Assembly (NCBI GenBank): GCA_950097015.1
Contig: CATNEN010000024.1
Span: forward strand, 5,842,001-5,906,000
Direction: 5' to 3'
DNA from: Macrostomum hystrix
Taxonomy: Eukaryota; Platyhelminthes; Macrostomidae
DNA: 64,000 nt
Part shown: positions 21,319 through 32,300 of the stretch, piece after piece
How positions within the stretch are numbered: the stretch's first letter is position 1
How the letters are laid out: every line of letters starts with the position of its first letter
Notes under the pieces: generated by a model
Databases searched by the model: none
Told to the model about the DNA's origin: nothing
What the model saw: only the letters and a program-made list of their open reading frames with translations
Program-made: the position numbers and the translations under genes

Positions 21319-24259
21319 CTAGACAGTGTGGCTCTTGTCCGGCGTCACGCCGGAGTCCGATCCACCGACCTCCTCGAAGCACTCTGACCCAACATTGCAC
21401 TCCTGCTGACGCCAGGCGGTGACTTTGTAGGCATTTAGCTTCAACGCCCGGCTGCTCAACCTGCTCATCCTGCTCAACCTGCTCTTTTCCAGCGAGAAGG
21501 ACGACCGGACCATGGATGAGCGCATGCGGCTCGGGATGGCTTGCCGGCTGCTCCGCTCAGCAAAGCTGGCGGTGGCAGGCGTGAACACGGAATTTCTCTG
21601 GCCTTCGAAGATGGCGCCTTCGACGCTGATGCGGCTGACTCCTGTCATGATCGATGTGCTCTGGGCCATTGTGTCCAGGGTGATGTAGCTGCAGGTTTTA
21701 ACAAAATGTGTGCTCAAAGATTTGTCTCTGACAAGATATACGTCGAAGTTTCAAACTCGTCGAGATCCCGATTCACCGAGATCCCAAACTCGTCGAGATC
21801 CCAAACTCGTCGAGATCCCAAGATTTCGATTTCGGCTTACCGAGATTTCGATTCACAGTGATATCTGTGAATTTTTATATGTGATTAATTATCTGAGCTC
21901 GCACTAGAAATGTGCTCGATCGATGGCATATCTAGCAGGGTGTACGACTCCATGCTGCTCGGGAAAAGGGATCACCTCTTTATCATCGGGCAGCGCACAC
22001 CCTCGCCATGGCCACTGTTGCAGAACCGAAGCTTTGTTACCAAACTCGGAAGCATTGTGGAATCTCATGCGCCAACTCTTATTAAACCCCACAATGGACC
22101 CAATACCAGCTGGCCTTAACTAACCCTTCTCCGGCCCGGTGCTCCCCGACCGCCTCGCTGTGGGGACAGTCGTCGCTGCCTCCGCACGGCAGCCGGATCG
22201 CCATAGTCGCCGACAGCAGGACACCCAAAGCATTGAAGCAGCAGCAGGCAATGAAGGATGGCAGGAAATTACCGCCAATGGAGTCGGTGACAATGGACAG
22301 CAGTGTTGGGGAAACCAGACTGGCGATGCTGAAGGTGAGGTTCATTAGCACCAGGCCAGCAGGTGCGTCGGCCGGGTTGGTCAGCACGGCTATGATGCTC
22401 GGCATTGTCGTGATGACCAGAGACTCGCCGATAGCCGTCAGGACAGCCGCCACGAACAGCATCGGCAGACTGGCCGACTGCAGGCCCATGATGACAACGA
22501 TCAGGCCACACAGGTACATGGACTGGCCAACTGGCAGGATCTGTAGAAGCCGCCTGCGGACACTGTCGTTAGTGGCAGCAAAGCCAACCATGCAGCGGAA
22601 CACGGCGTTGCAGAAGCCGCGAGTTGTATATACGTAGGCCACGTATGACAGCTGCGATTTGGTCAGGCTCGCCTTGGCGCTCTCCATCAGCATCATCCAC
22701 GGGTAGAACAGGCCGGAGTACAGGCACAGCATCGACAGGAACAACGTCACGTAGCGCCTGTTGCGCATGATCCGGTAGGTCAGGAGCTCTGTGAACAGCG
22801 GCATCGGGGTGCGGACCCATTTCTGCAGCATCAGAAAGTCACGATTCGCCTTCCAGAATTGAGCATAGACCAGGCTGGGGAGAGACAGGGCGGTAAGGAG
22901 CAGGAAGGAGAACCTGACGCCCATCTTGGCATTCAGGACACTGACACCGATGGACAGCAGGCCGGAGAACATGCCATTGCCGCTGGAGGTGATGCCGGCG
23001 GCGATGCTCATGCGCCGGTTAAAGTTATTACTTAGAATGGTCGCCTGCAGTGTGGTCTGCAATCAGGGCAATGTGTGCAGCTTGAAGAAGCTGAGAAAAT
23101 GACCCCATCCCAGACTCTGATCCCATCCCTTACCCTCTCGCTGATCCCATCCCCTTATCCTCTCCCTCTGATCCCATCCCTTATCCTCTCCCTCTGATCC
23201 CATCCCTTATCCTCTTGCTGATCCCATCTCTTATCCTCTCCCTCTGACCCAATCCCCTTATCCTCTCCCACTGACCCCATCCCCTTATCCTCTCCCTATG
23301 ATCCCATCCGTTATCCTCTTGCTGATCCCATCTCTTATCCTCTCCCTCTGACCCAATCCCCTTATCCTCTCCCACTGACCCCATCCCCTTATCCTCTCCC
23401 TATGATCCCATCCCTTATCCTCTCGCTGATCCCATCTTTTATCCTCTCCCTCTGATCCCATCTCTTATCCTCTCCCCCTGATCCCATCTCTTATCCTTAC
23501 TCTTTGATCTCTGTAAAAGCGCCTAATAGCTGCGGCGGTGCCACTGGCTGTACGTGTGGCAAAACTGGGCCATGTGAAGTATCTTTTTTAATCCTAAATG
23601 GCCACTTAAGTCACAGTCGCACCCACCTGAATGGCCAGCCCCAGGCCGGCGGTGACGCTGAAGTGCATCAGCAGCAGTATACTGTGTCGCTTGTAGTCAG
23701 TTATGGCGCTCAGAAACAGGCCCAGGCTGGTTAGTAGGGCGCCCGTGAAGGCGAGGTCGGACAGTCGGCGCACCCGATAAGAATAGAGAAGAATGACAGG
23801 GGTTGTGAAGTACAGCAGGAAGCTGTGTACAGTCCCCACTGTGGCCAGCAGAGGCAAGCTAAGCTCACTGGCATCACCCGACACCTTCGGGCAGGCAGTT
23901 GTTACCGCGCCGCCGCCGCCGCCGCTGCTGCTGAGGTTCGCCGAACAGGCGCCGCCGTCGCCAACGTTGGCCATTGAGATTGCGTCGACAATGCCAGACA
24001 GGAGAAGGCCGTAGGCAAAGCTAACTCCGTTTGTGATGCCGTTGGAGATCCAAGTGCTCAGCACCAGCAGCCAGGCGGACCCGCCGTCCGGGATGATCCG
24101 GTCCAGGAGGAAGACGATTTCGGCGTCGCTGACCGCCTGCTCGGCGTTGCGCTTCTGCTCTTTCATCTCGTCCATGTGAGAGCTCTCCCAGGTCTCTAGT
24201 AGGCCGATGGTTCGCTTTACTCGCGGATCCAGGTGCTCCTCATCGTCCAGAGTGTCCAT
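21319..24259 (-). CDS. Monocarboxylate-transporter-like MFS protein (3 exons)
   Basis: Exons on the minus strand: 24259-23627, 23056-22125 and 21688-21319; phases 0 and 2 match, giving about 644 aa. After an acidic N-terminal tail comes the SLC16-like first helix (PDGGSAWLLVLSTWISNGIT), related to the family motif of Asp-Gly-Gly followed by aromatics. About 12 hydrophobic segments follow, six in exon 1 and early exon 2, then a basic loop (around TYRIMRNRRYVTLF) before the second half. A Gly/Ser-rich insert with Cys residues lies between helices 1 and 2. The third exon gives a Ser/Arg-rich cytosolic tail. The family moves small carboxylates or related solutes, often with protons, across the plasma membrane; the substrate cannot be read here. 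If the GTTAGT donor is not used, exon 2 runs to a stop at 22082 and the tail differs. Confidence 0.85.
21750..21850. repeat. Short degenerate direct repeats
   Basis: Four or five imperfect copies of AACTCGTCGAGATCCC lie in the second transporter intron. Confidence 0.75.
23100..23505. repeat. Compound minisatellite in transporter intron 1
   Basis: Irregular units built around GATCCCATCCCTTATCCTCT, 20-27 bp each, including a duplicated block of about 110 bases (compare 23210-23300 with 23315-23400). Confidence 0.88.
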
Positions 24260-25678
24260 TGCTCGGCCTGCTTGAGTAATTTATTATTTATTTATCAAAA
24301 TTGCTGTCATTGCAATCAAATAATTGAGATGGTCTTTTAAGTTGGTTGTTTACCGTCTAGCAGAAGGCATCCATTCAGCTTACAATGAATAAACTGAGAT
24401 TCCCGTGTAAACAATTTGTCTATGGTTAAAGCTGACTTCATTGCGCTATCGTAGAAGTTCTGCTAGTCTTCTGTGGTTATTTCTAACATCCTCATCTTAC
24501 TACTCATTTGTGGATATTCAGTAGCAGCTATGGAAAGAAAGAGAACGAGTTGAAACGAGGCCAAACATGCTATAACGGGTAATCATTTGCACCGGAAATT
24601 TAGAAGTCTTCTTTACAAGTAAAAAGCAAAACCGAACTTGTGTATTGACAATAGACTGAAAGACTGAAAACCTTCATGCATAAATTACATCAATTGAAAT
24701 ATTAAATGTGAGTATAGACGAGTAGCGATATCCACCACCTTAGTTTGTTGCTGTTTAACTAGTTATGAGCAATGTTCTGTATGACTATTTCACTGCATGA
24801 TCACTTCAACGAGGGACTTGCTCATTGCATGACCATTTATTTCTCGGTGTGATCAAACATGAAAATGCTGGGCTTTCATTGTATGACCTATTAACTGAAT
24901 GACCATTTTATTTTATGACCATTTTATGAAATTCATTTGATGACCAATCCACTAAATATGAAAACTACACTGTATGACTAACATCTAGTATTTCCATTTC
25001 AATCCTAGAAGGTCAGTAGAAAAATTTCAATATATACTTATCGATTTATCTTCGTAATTAGGCAAGTTATGACCAGCCATTCTGACCATTTCGAGTCTTG
25101 TTCGCTAGATTGCGCTTGTAAGGTACATGTGAGCTTCATCAACTGAAGTAATATTCGTTAGTGAATATTTCTCTAGTCTTTCTTTCTATTTTTGTGACAA
25201 TGAGCTCATAGTTAGGAAAATCTTTGCAAATTCCAACAATTGGTCTTGTTGGACGCCGGCTCTGCGCTCGAAACAGGCCATGACGCATGCGCCTCCGGTG
25301 AATCACCTGGTCCAATATGCTATCACTTAGGTAGTACCTCTCTGCTTAAATACAGACTATGCATAAATGGCAATGCTGATATTTAGCTAGAGTGAGAATC
25401 TAAAATTAGCACGCGTCTTATCTCTGAGCACCTATTGTCCAGTCTCTGAGCTCAGTACGGCGGCAGCCCCCAGAGTACTACCTAAAAAGAGCATTTCAAT
25501 TTTCGCATTGTCGGATTCTCTCTGTCACCGAGTGATCTAAAAATAGCAACCCGCAGACGGGATTTCCACGTCGTCGCCGACTGCGACAGTGTAAATAGTC
25601 GACCCGATGGTCTGAAGGCGTCTTCATCGAGCAAAACTTGAACCAATTTTCACTGCCTTTTGGAAAGAAAGTTACACT
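24260..25678. other. Intergenic, upstream of two divergent genes
   Basis: No gene seen. Loosely repeated ATGACCATTT-like words occur at 24830-24960. The region should hold the promoters of the minus-strand transporter and the plus-strand ORF at 25679. Confidence 0.4.
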
Positions 25679-26146
25679 ATGAAACTGCCGCTGCTTCTCC
25701 TCCTGCTGCTGCTGCTGCTGCTGCTGTCAGCGGGCTCGTCCATGCAGCAGTCTAGGATGGCAAACGGCTGTCCTCTGCCGCTGCAGCTGCTGCAGCCTAA
25801 GTCGGTTGACTGCAGCAATCTCGCCAGTCGCGTCTACCTCGATCATAGGTCACCGATGTCGTCGATTTCGTCTATTTCGCCGATTTCAAGCATCGCCGGT
25901 TGTCGTCGCGTCCCGATTCGGCGTCTGGCCGGTCGCCGTTGCCGCAGCGTCGTCTGCTTCGTCGCCGAGGTCTGCATCGATCAACGCAGGTGTCGCGAGG
26001 TGGCCTCAAACAGCCAGCTCACCGCCGATGTCTACCTTGGCCGTTGCCTGGGTGCGTTCGCATATCAGCGCGTGCCACTGGCAACCCGCCGCTGCTTGCC
26101 AGCCAATCAGAGAGGACCACTTGATCACGTGACTCTGTCACCTTGA
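25679..26146 (+). CDS. Possible secreted protein, unrecognised, 155 aa
   Basis: MKLP followed by 12 Leu residues and SAGSS makes a strong signal peptide, with cleavage expected near residue 20. The mature part has about eight Cys (VDCSNL, AGCRR, RRCRSVVCFV, EVCIDQRRCR, LGRCLG, RRCLP), an even number, consistent with disulfides. Much of the rest is Ser/Ile- and Arg-rich without known motifs. The signal peptide is coded by a CTG run, as in the ErbB gene 3.7 kb downstream. GC content rises sharply over the ORF, and the ATG is preceded by AAGTTACACT. It may be a complete small gene, the first exon of a larger one, or chance. I do not recognise it. Confidence 0.42.
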   Translation: MKLPLLLLLLLLLLLLSAGSSMQQSRMANGCPLPLQLLQPKSVDCSNLASRVYLDHRSPMSSISSISPISSIAGCRRVPIRRLAGRRCRSVVCFVAEVCIDQRRCREVASNSQLTADVYLGRCLGAFAYQRVPLATRRCLPANQRGPLDHVTLSP

Positions 26147-26880
26147 AAATTTACCTACGGCCTATTTATGTTTGGACAGAGTGCTGCAGATATTCAGCTA
26201 ATTTTATCACTAGAATCTTACGAACCCTTCGATGTTACTTAGTTTTCATTACGCCATTCGAAATATATTTTTATATTTGTAAATCAAGTATCGCTTTCAT
26301 GTTCAATTCTGGCTACTGGTTAGTAGCGCTAACATTAGTAAATCGTAAAACTACTGCATTACACAGTTGTTCATTCTGAGAGTCAGACACGCTAAAGCCA
26401 TCTGTGTCTCGTCAAGTTGAAGTGAAACAAGCTGAGCGCGACTAGGAATCAATTTGGCGTTCCCATGCCCCCTGCCAGCGAGTTGGCCGTAGCGAAACTG
26501 TACTGTTTACAGGATGCGAACTCGGAATAAGGCAGGCCGCAGCACCAATTCATGCTGACGACTGTCGCCACACAGTGTATACGCAGCTATAAACTCAAAT
26601 ATTGCATTCTTTCTTAATGCAACTCGTTTGAACCGCATCAAAGCATTGTGCATTGTGCTATCTATAGCATTGGGACAATGGGTTTTAGAATTCTTTTAAT
26701 CTAAGACACACTTACATTACACTAGCAGCGGGCTTGCTTCAGCTTATTTAGTTAATTCAGTTAATTACAAGCTACTTATTGCAGGCTTTGCAAACCTCGT
26801 AAAAAGTGGGATAACAAAAAAATTGGGCCATAATTCATCCGATCAACAAAATAATTTAGCTGCAATTTCTAACACACCAC
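26147..26880. other. Intergenic, no gene seen
   Basis: AT-rich sequence following the possible secreted-protein gene; no supported feature. Confidence 0.4.
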
Positions 26881-26895
26881 ACTTCGGCCTAACCC

Positions 26896-27410
26896 ATCCC
26901 TCCCTTCTCCCTCCCTTCTCCTTCCCTTCTCCCTCCCTTCTCCTTCCCTTCTCCCTCCCTTCTCCTTCCCTTCTCCCTCCCTTCTCCTTACCTTCTTCCT
27001 CCCTTCTCCCTCCCTTCTCCTTCCCATCTCCCTCCCTTCTCCTTACCTTCTCCCTCCCTTCTCCTTCCCTTCTCCCTCCCTTCTCCCTCCCTTCTCCTTC
27101 CCTTCTCCCTCCCTTCTCCTTCCCTTCTCCCCCCCTTCTCCTTCCCTTCTCCCTCCCTTCTCCTTCCCTTCTCCCTCCCTTCTCCTTCCCTTCTTCCTCC
27201 CTTCTTCTTCCCTTCTCCTTCCCTTCTCCTTCCCTTCTCCCTCCCTTCTCCTTCCCTTCTCCTTCCCTTCTCCCTCCCTTCTCCTTCCCTTCTTCTTCCC
27301 TTCTCTCCTATCTCCCCTCTCTCCCCTCTCTCCCCTTCCTCCCCTCTCTCCTCTTTCCTCTCTCCCCTCTTTCCTCTCTCCTCTCTCCTCCCTCCCCCTC
27401 TCACCCCAGT
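26896..27410. repeat. CT-rich polypyrimidine tract / short tandem repeat
   Basis: Over 500 bases of almost pure pyrimidine on the plus strand, built from 10-20 bp units such as CCCTTCTCCTTCCCTTCTCC. Open frames across it on both strands are composition artefacts. Such tracts can form triplex or other non-B DNA. Confidence 0.92.
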
Positions 27411-27822
27411 GGCCTGTCTCAACCCATGCTACTTGAGTTTATTTTTCTGTCCTTAGCTACAGTCAGTATGAAGATTGCACTTATAAGTTGAGCTATCCGC
27501 AGCTGTCAGACCTGCGCCAAATAATATAGTGCATATCGGTTAAACACTTGCCTGTTAGAATAGAAACACAAATTTCAAATTTCTTAAAATTCAGTTTCGG
27601 ACAGGACATGAAAGCTTTGCGATTGTGTGGAGAAAGGAGTTTTCACAGCTTAGAATAACTATTCGGCTTGGCTTCCGTTCGTTCTTCGAAAATTGACGAG
27701 CGACAGAAAAAAGTTGTACAAATTTAGCATTTTTCATTTCTAAATTGCTCTCAACCCTTAGCCCAACCCATTCACTCCACGAGTAGATTAATCTGTACAT
27801 AAATCTGACTGTACAATATAAA

Positions 27823-27823
<1 letters not shown>

Positions 27824-27866
<43 letters not shown>
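27824..27866. repeat. (CA)n microsatellite
   Basis: About 20 CA dinucleotides, mostly uninterrupted. Confidence 0.95.
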
Positions 27867-27868
<2 letters not shown>

Positions 27869-27869
27869 G

Positions 27870-28430
27870 GCCGTAAATTTCGTGCTAGCTTTATGGCAAC
27901 GGAAGTTTATAAATATATACATTTCTGCTTTTTCAAAGCATCGATTTTTCACAGCATAAATTATAAACTAAAATACGAGTATTAGTAACTACAAGTATAT
28001 TTCGAAAAATTTAGTGCAAGGAAACTTATGAAACGAATGGGGCACGAATAATCAGGATTACACTTTTGAAGATAAAACGAAATGCATTTGCATTTCTGTA
28101 GTTTAGCGTGAAACATAAACATAAATTAATCCTAGAAGTTGCAGAATTGTGACATTCAGTGAACTAAGTCTTACTAGCCTGCAAAGCTTGAATGGCTTAA
28201 AATCTGTGGTAGATTACCTTTTCATAGCGGAAAACATGCCCGCTTTACGTGTTATAGGATTAGAAACTAGAAATGTAGCTAAATATCGAGACAACAGAAT
28301 AAGATGTTAAATTAGTGCTGGAAAGGATGAGCGAAATACTGAAGTGAAAGGTCAGCTGGATTGACTTAAAAACCTAATGTGAAGTATTTAAGGACGCTCA
28401 CAAGGATTTAGAGAACCCATGTGTCTCTCA
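27870..28430. other. Intergenic, no gene seen
   Basis: AT-rich; no supported feature. Confidence 0.4.
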
Positions 28431-28437
28431 TTAGGAT

Positions 28438-28950
28438 TTAGGAGACAGCCAGAGGATTTAGGAGACAGCCAGAGGATTTAGGAGACATTCAAGGGGATTT
28501 AGGAGACATTCAAAGGGATTTAGGAGACATTCAAGGGGATTTAGGAGACAGTCAAATGGATTTAGGAGACATTCAAAGGGATTTAGGAGACATTCAAGGG
28601 GATTTAAGAGACATTCAAGGGGATTTAGGAGACAGTCAAAGGGATTTAGGAGACAATCAAAGGGATTTAGGAGACAGTCAAAGGGATTTAGGAGACAGTC
28701 AGAGGGATTTAGGAGACAGTCAAAGGGATTTAGGAGACAATCAAAGGGATTTAGGAGACAATCAAAGGGATTTAGGAGACAGTCAAAGGGATTTAGGAGA
28801 CAGTCAAAGGGTTTTAGGAGACATTCAAAGGGATTTAAGAGACAGTCAAAGGGATTTAGGAGACAATCAAAGGGATTTAGGAGACAGTCAAAGGATTTAG
28901 GAGACAGTCAAAGGGTTTTAGGAGACATTCAAAGGGATTTAGGAATCGGT
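28438..28950. repeat. 21-bp minisatellite
   Basis: About 24 copies of a 21-bp unit (GGGATTTAGGAGACAGTCAA). Being a multiple of three, it gives a spurious 114-codon open frame of DLGDSQR repeats. Confidence 0.92.
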
Positions 28951-29371
28951 CATGAGAAAGTCAGCGAGCAGCCAGCTAGACAATTAGAAATCGGTGATTT
29001 GAGTTTCTGTCAAGCCCTGCTAATCAGTGCAGCGTGCGCTTATGAGTTTCAGTCTCACCTTTCTGCGCAACAAAACAGCTGCAATCTGCCCTGAGAGCTT
29101 TTTTAAGTTTTCTATCACCCACCCCTCCTCCGGAGCCAAACCGAGCCCCGATATGAGATAGCGCGCACTGACTTTCTAGCCTCCTTCCTACTGTGCAATG
29201 CGAAACCGATGCTCATTGGGTCAGGCCGGTAGCCGGGTGTTCGTAAGCGCCTGCCCCTTATGAGCGATAAATTTGACTTTTAACAGACCCCAGTCCTATC
29301 GCCAACACACTGCACCGAGCTCTGCTGCACTTTATTCGACACACTGTCTGGTGTCAGTCAAGCAACACCAG

Positions 29372-32300
29372 ATGAAGCCACCGCTGCTGCCGCCGCTGCT
29401 GTTGCTGCTGCTGCTGCTGCTATACCTGTCAGTCAGTTGTTTATCAATGAAAATCTGCAAGTCCATTCTGCTCACTCAGGGCTCCTTTGAGCGGCACCGG
29501 AACACAAGCCGACTGCACGAGGAGCTCAGCAGCCGGGTCTCGGGCTGCCAGTATATCCACGGCGACCTCACCATCATGAACATCGGCGCCAGTCCGAGCA
29601 GCGAGGCGCCGATTCCCGACGATAATCTGCGAGGCCACGTGCGCGAAATGAGAACCGACTTTCTGGACTCCATCCAGGAGATCAGCGGCCGCCTCCTCAT
29701 CATCCGGGTGAACCTGCGGGTACTCCGCCTCGCCAACTTGCGCGCCATTCGGGGCCACAACCTGCTGGGCGAGTCGCCCTTTCATCCGTTCGAGCTGCGC
29801 CAGTCGCCCTACCCGATGGAGCTGCAGCTGCCGGGCCTTGCCGCCATTCTGCAAGGCTCCGCTCTGCTGAACGGCCGGCTTCACGAGAGTCTCTACTGCC
29901 GACTGAAGCACAGCGTGGACTGGCCAGACCTGTTCAAGGCGGATAAACAAAAGCTTATTGACAGCGTGTCGGAGATTGTGTCAGCCGACAGCAATGACAC
30001 TGAGCTGTTGAACAAATCTTACGCTTGCAGGTCAGCGGACCAGTTGACAAAGGGCTGCGATCTAAGCTGCCCGCTGGCCGACGCCAGTGGGCGCCGCTTC
30101 TGCTGGTCCGCCGGGCCAGACGGCTGCCAGAGCTCCAGCCGCTGCGACGGCAGGACTAGCAACTGCCGCTCCTGCTACCGCGAGGCCGGCCAAGCCAGAT
30201 GCTGCGACACCTACTGCCTGGGCGGCTGCAGCTCGGGCTCCCGCTCCGCCTGCTACTCCTGTCGGGACGTCCTGCTGAATGGCGAGTGCGCCAGCGCCTG
30301 CCCATCGGATTACGATCCCGGCAAGGGCATCCTTGTGAATAAAAACGACAGCACACTGCAGGTTGGCAACGTCTGCGTTCGCACCTGTCCGTCCACCTTT
30401 CTGAAGAGCTCGGACGGTCGCTATTGCCTGTCCGAGTGCCAGCTGCCCGTGCCCGGCGACAGACTCGGCGAATTGCCAATCGGCGGCACCTGTCGGCCCT
30501 GCCAGGTGGAGCCCGACTGCCGCACCTGCCGCGTCTCCACGGCCATCTTGACCAACGAAGAGGTCGCCAGGCTGCTGGCCAGCGGATGCCCCGTCTGGCG
30601 CACCCTCGACCTGCAGCCGAACCTGGACGCCAATGCGAAGATGCTGTCGCCAGCTGGACCCGGACTGCGGGTGCTCGGCCAGCTGCGCTACCTGTACGGC
30701 GGCCTCATGGTGCGGAGAGCCACCGACGGGCTGGACTTTCTGGCCAACCTCACCTTTGTCTCCGGCCAGCTGATGCTGGTGCAGATCCGGGCTCGCTACC
30801 TGGCTCTGGCCTCTCTGGAGAGCGCCATGTTGCTGTACCTGTACCAAGTGGAGGGCCTCTGCCCGGCCTGGTTCCCCTCTGCTAGAGTCGCCGAGTTGAA
30901 TGACAGGTGACAGGTGGAATAACAGGTGGCGAGTTAAGTGACAGGTCGAATGACAGGTGACAGGTGGAATAACAGGTGGCAAGTTAGAAGACAGGTGACA
31001 GGTCGAATGACAGGTGACAGGTCGAATGACAGGTGACAGGTCGAATGACAGGTGACAGGTCGAATGACAGGTGACAAATTTAATGACTGCTCTAACTGGA
31101 AGGTAACGAAAAAGCGATTCGAAAAAACGAATTACCGTTTTTCGGCGTAACACAGTTGCTTAATCTTTTCTGGCCTTTGTAATAAAAAACCTCTTTCCAA
31201 CGAGACTTAAATGAAATTCGTTGAACAAAATAATATAATGGGGGTTAGCAAATCTTTGAAGTAAAAAAATCAAGCAATTTAACGATCAAGTTGAACAGAA
31301 TTTAATTAACGAATTTGAATTCCTTTGAATATGCAGATTTCCCATCACGAAGAAGAGTGTGAGCTTTGACAACAGCAGCTCCGAGTGCGCCGCAGCTCGC
31401 TGTCATCCGCAATGCGCCAACGGTTGCTGGGGCCCCGGCAACCGGCTCTGCGTCGCCTGTCGACGCTACCGTGTCGGCGACGCCTGCTACGCCAGCTGCG
31501 ACGAAGCTCACCGGCGGACGCTGAACGCCACGGCCTGCGGCGAGGCCTGCCACCCGGAGTGCGCGCAGGGCTCCGGCTGCCGCGGTCCGGGCGCCGCCGA
31601 CTGTGTCAGCTGTCGCGGACTGAGCGAGCGCGGCGTCTGCGTCTCCAAGTGCGGCCCTGGCCTGCGGCCCGACTCCAGGGGCCGCTGCTACTCCACGGCC
31701 TGGCTGGCCGGAGTCTGCGTCGGAGTCCTGCTGCTGCTGCTGCTGCTGGCTGCTCTGCCCCTCGCCGTGGTCTACTATCGGCGACGCATCACTCTCTACG
31801 ACGCAGTCGACATTGACGAATTCCTCACAGACGCCAGCAATCCCAGCGACATGTCCAAGCTCCACGTTATCAACAATGACGACGTTGTGAAGCAGCGAGT
31901 CATCGGCAGCGGAGCCTTCGGCACCGTCTACAAGGTGAGGGAACATTGAACTTGACCGCAAAACTGCCTAACGCTTGACATCAGTGAAGCCACTGAACTC
32001 ACAGCGTGAGTGGCAGAGCGGTTAACGCGTTTGCTTACCGCACCAAAAGGTGCACTGGCGCATCATTTGGTTACAGTCGACCCGCAGCCAGCGAGGAGAC
32101 AATTCTGCTCATTTCCCTGACTCCTGAGCACACACTCTCACAGTGTGTACATCCGCCCTGACTTTTTCATCGTCAGGCAGTGTAAAGTTTCATTGTGCCT
32201 TGGAGGTTGGCCCTCAAGGATGTAAATTGCACGACAAGCCCCCAAGCCTTCTCTCCGCAGCTGCGCCCCAAATAGATCTTGCACCAAAGTCCCTGGGTTC

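Noticed and set aside
26823-27491. Ser/Pro/Phe-rich ORF and its Glu/Arg/Gly-rich antisense partner
   Set aside because: Artefact of a polypyrimidine tract with no stops.
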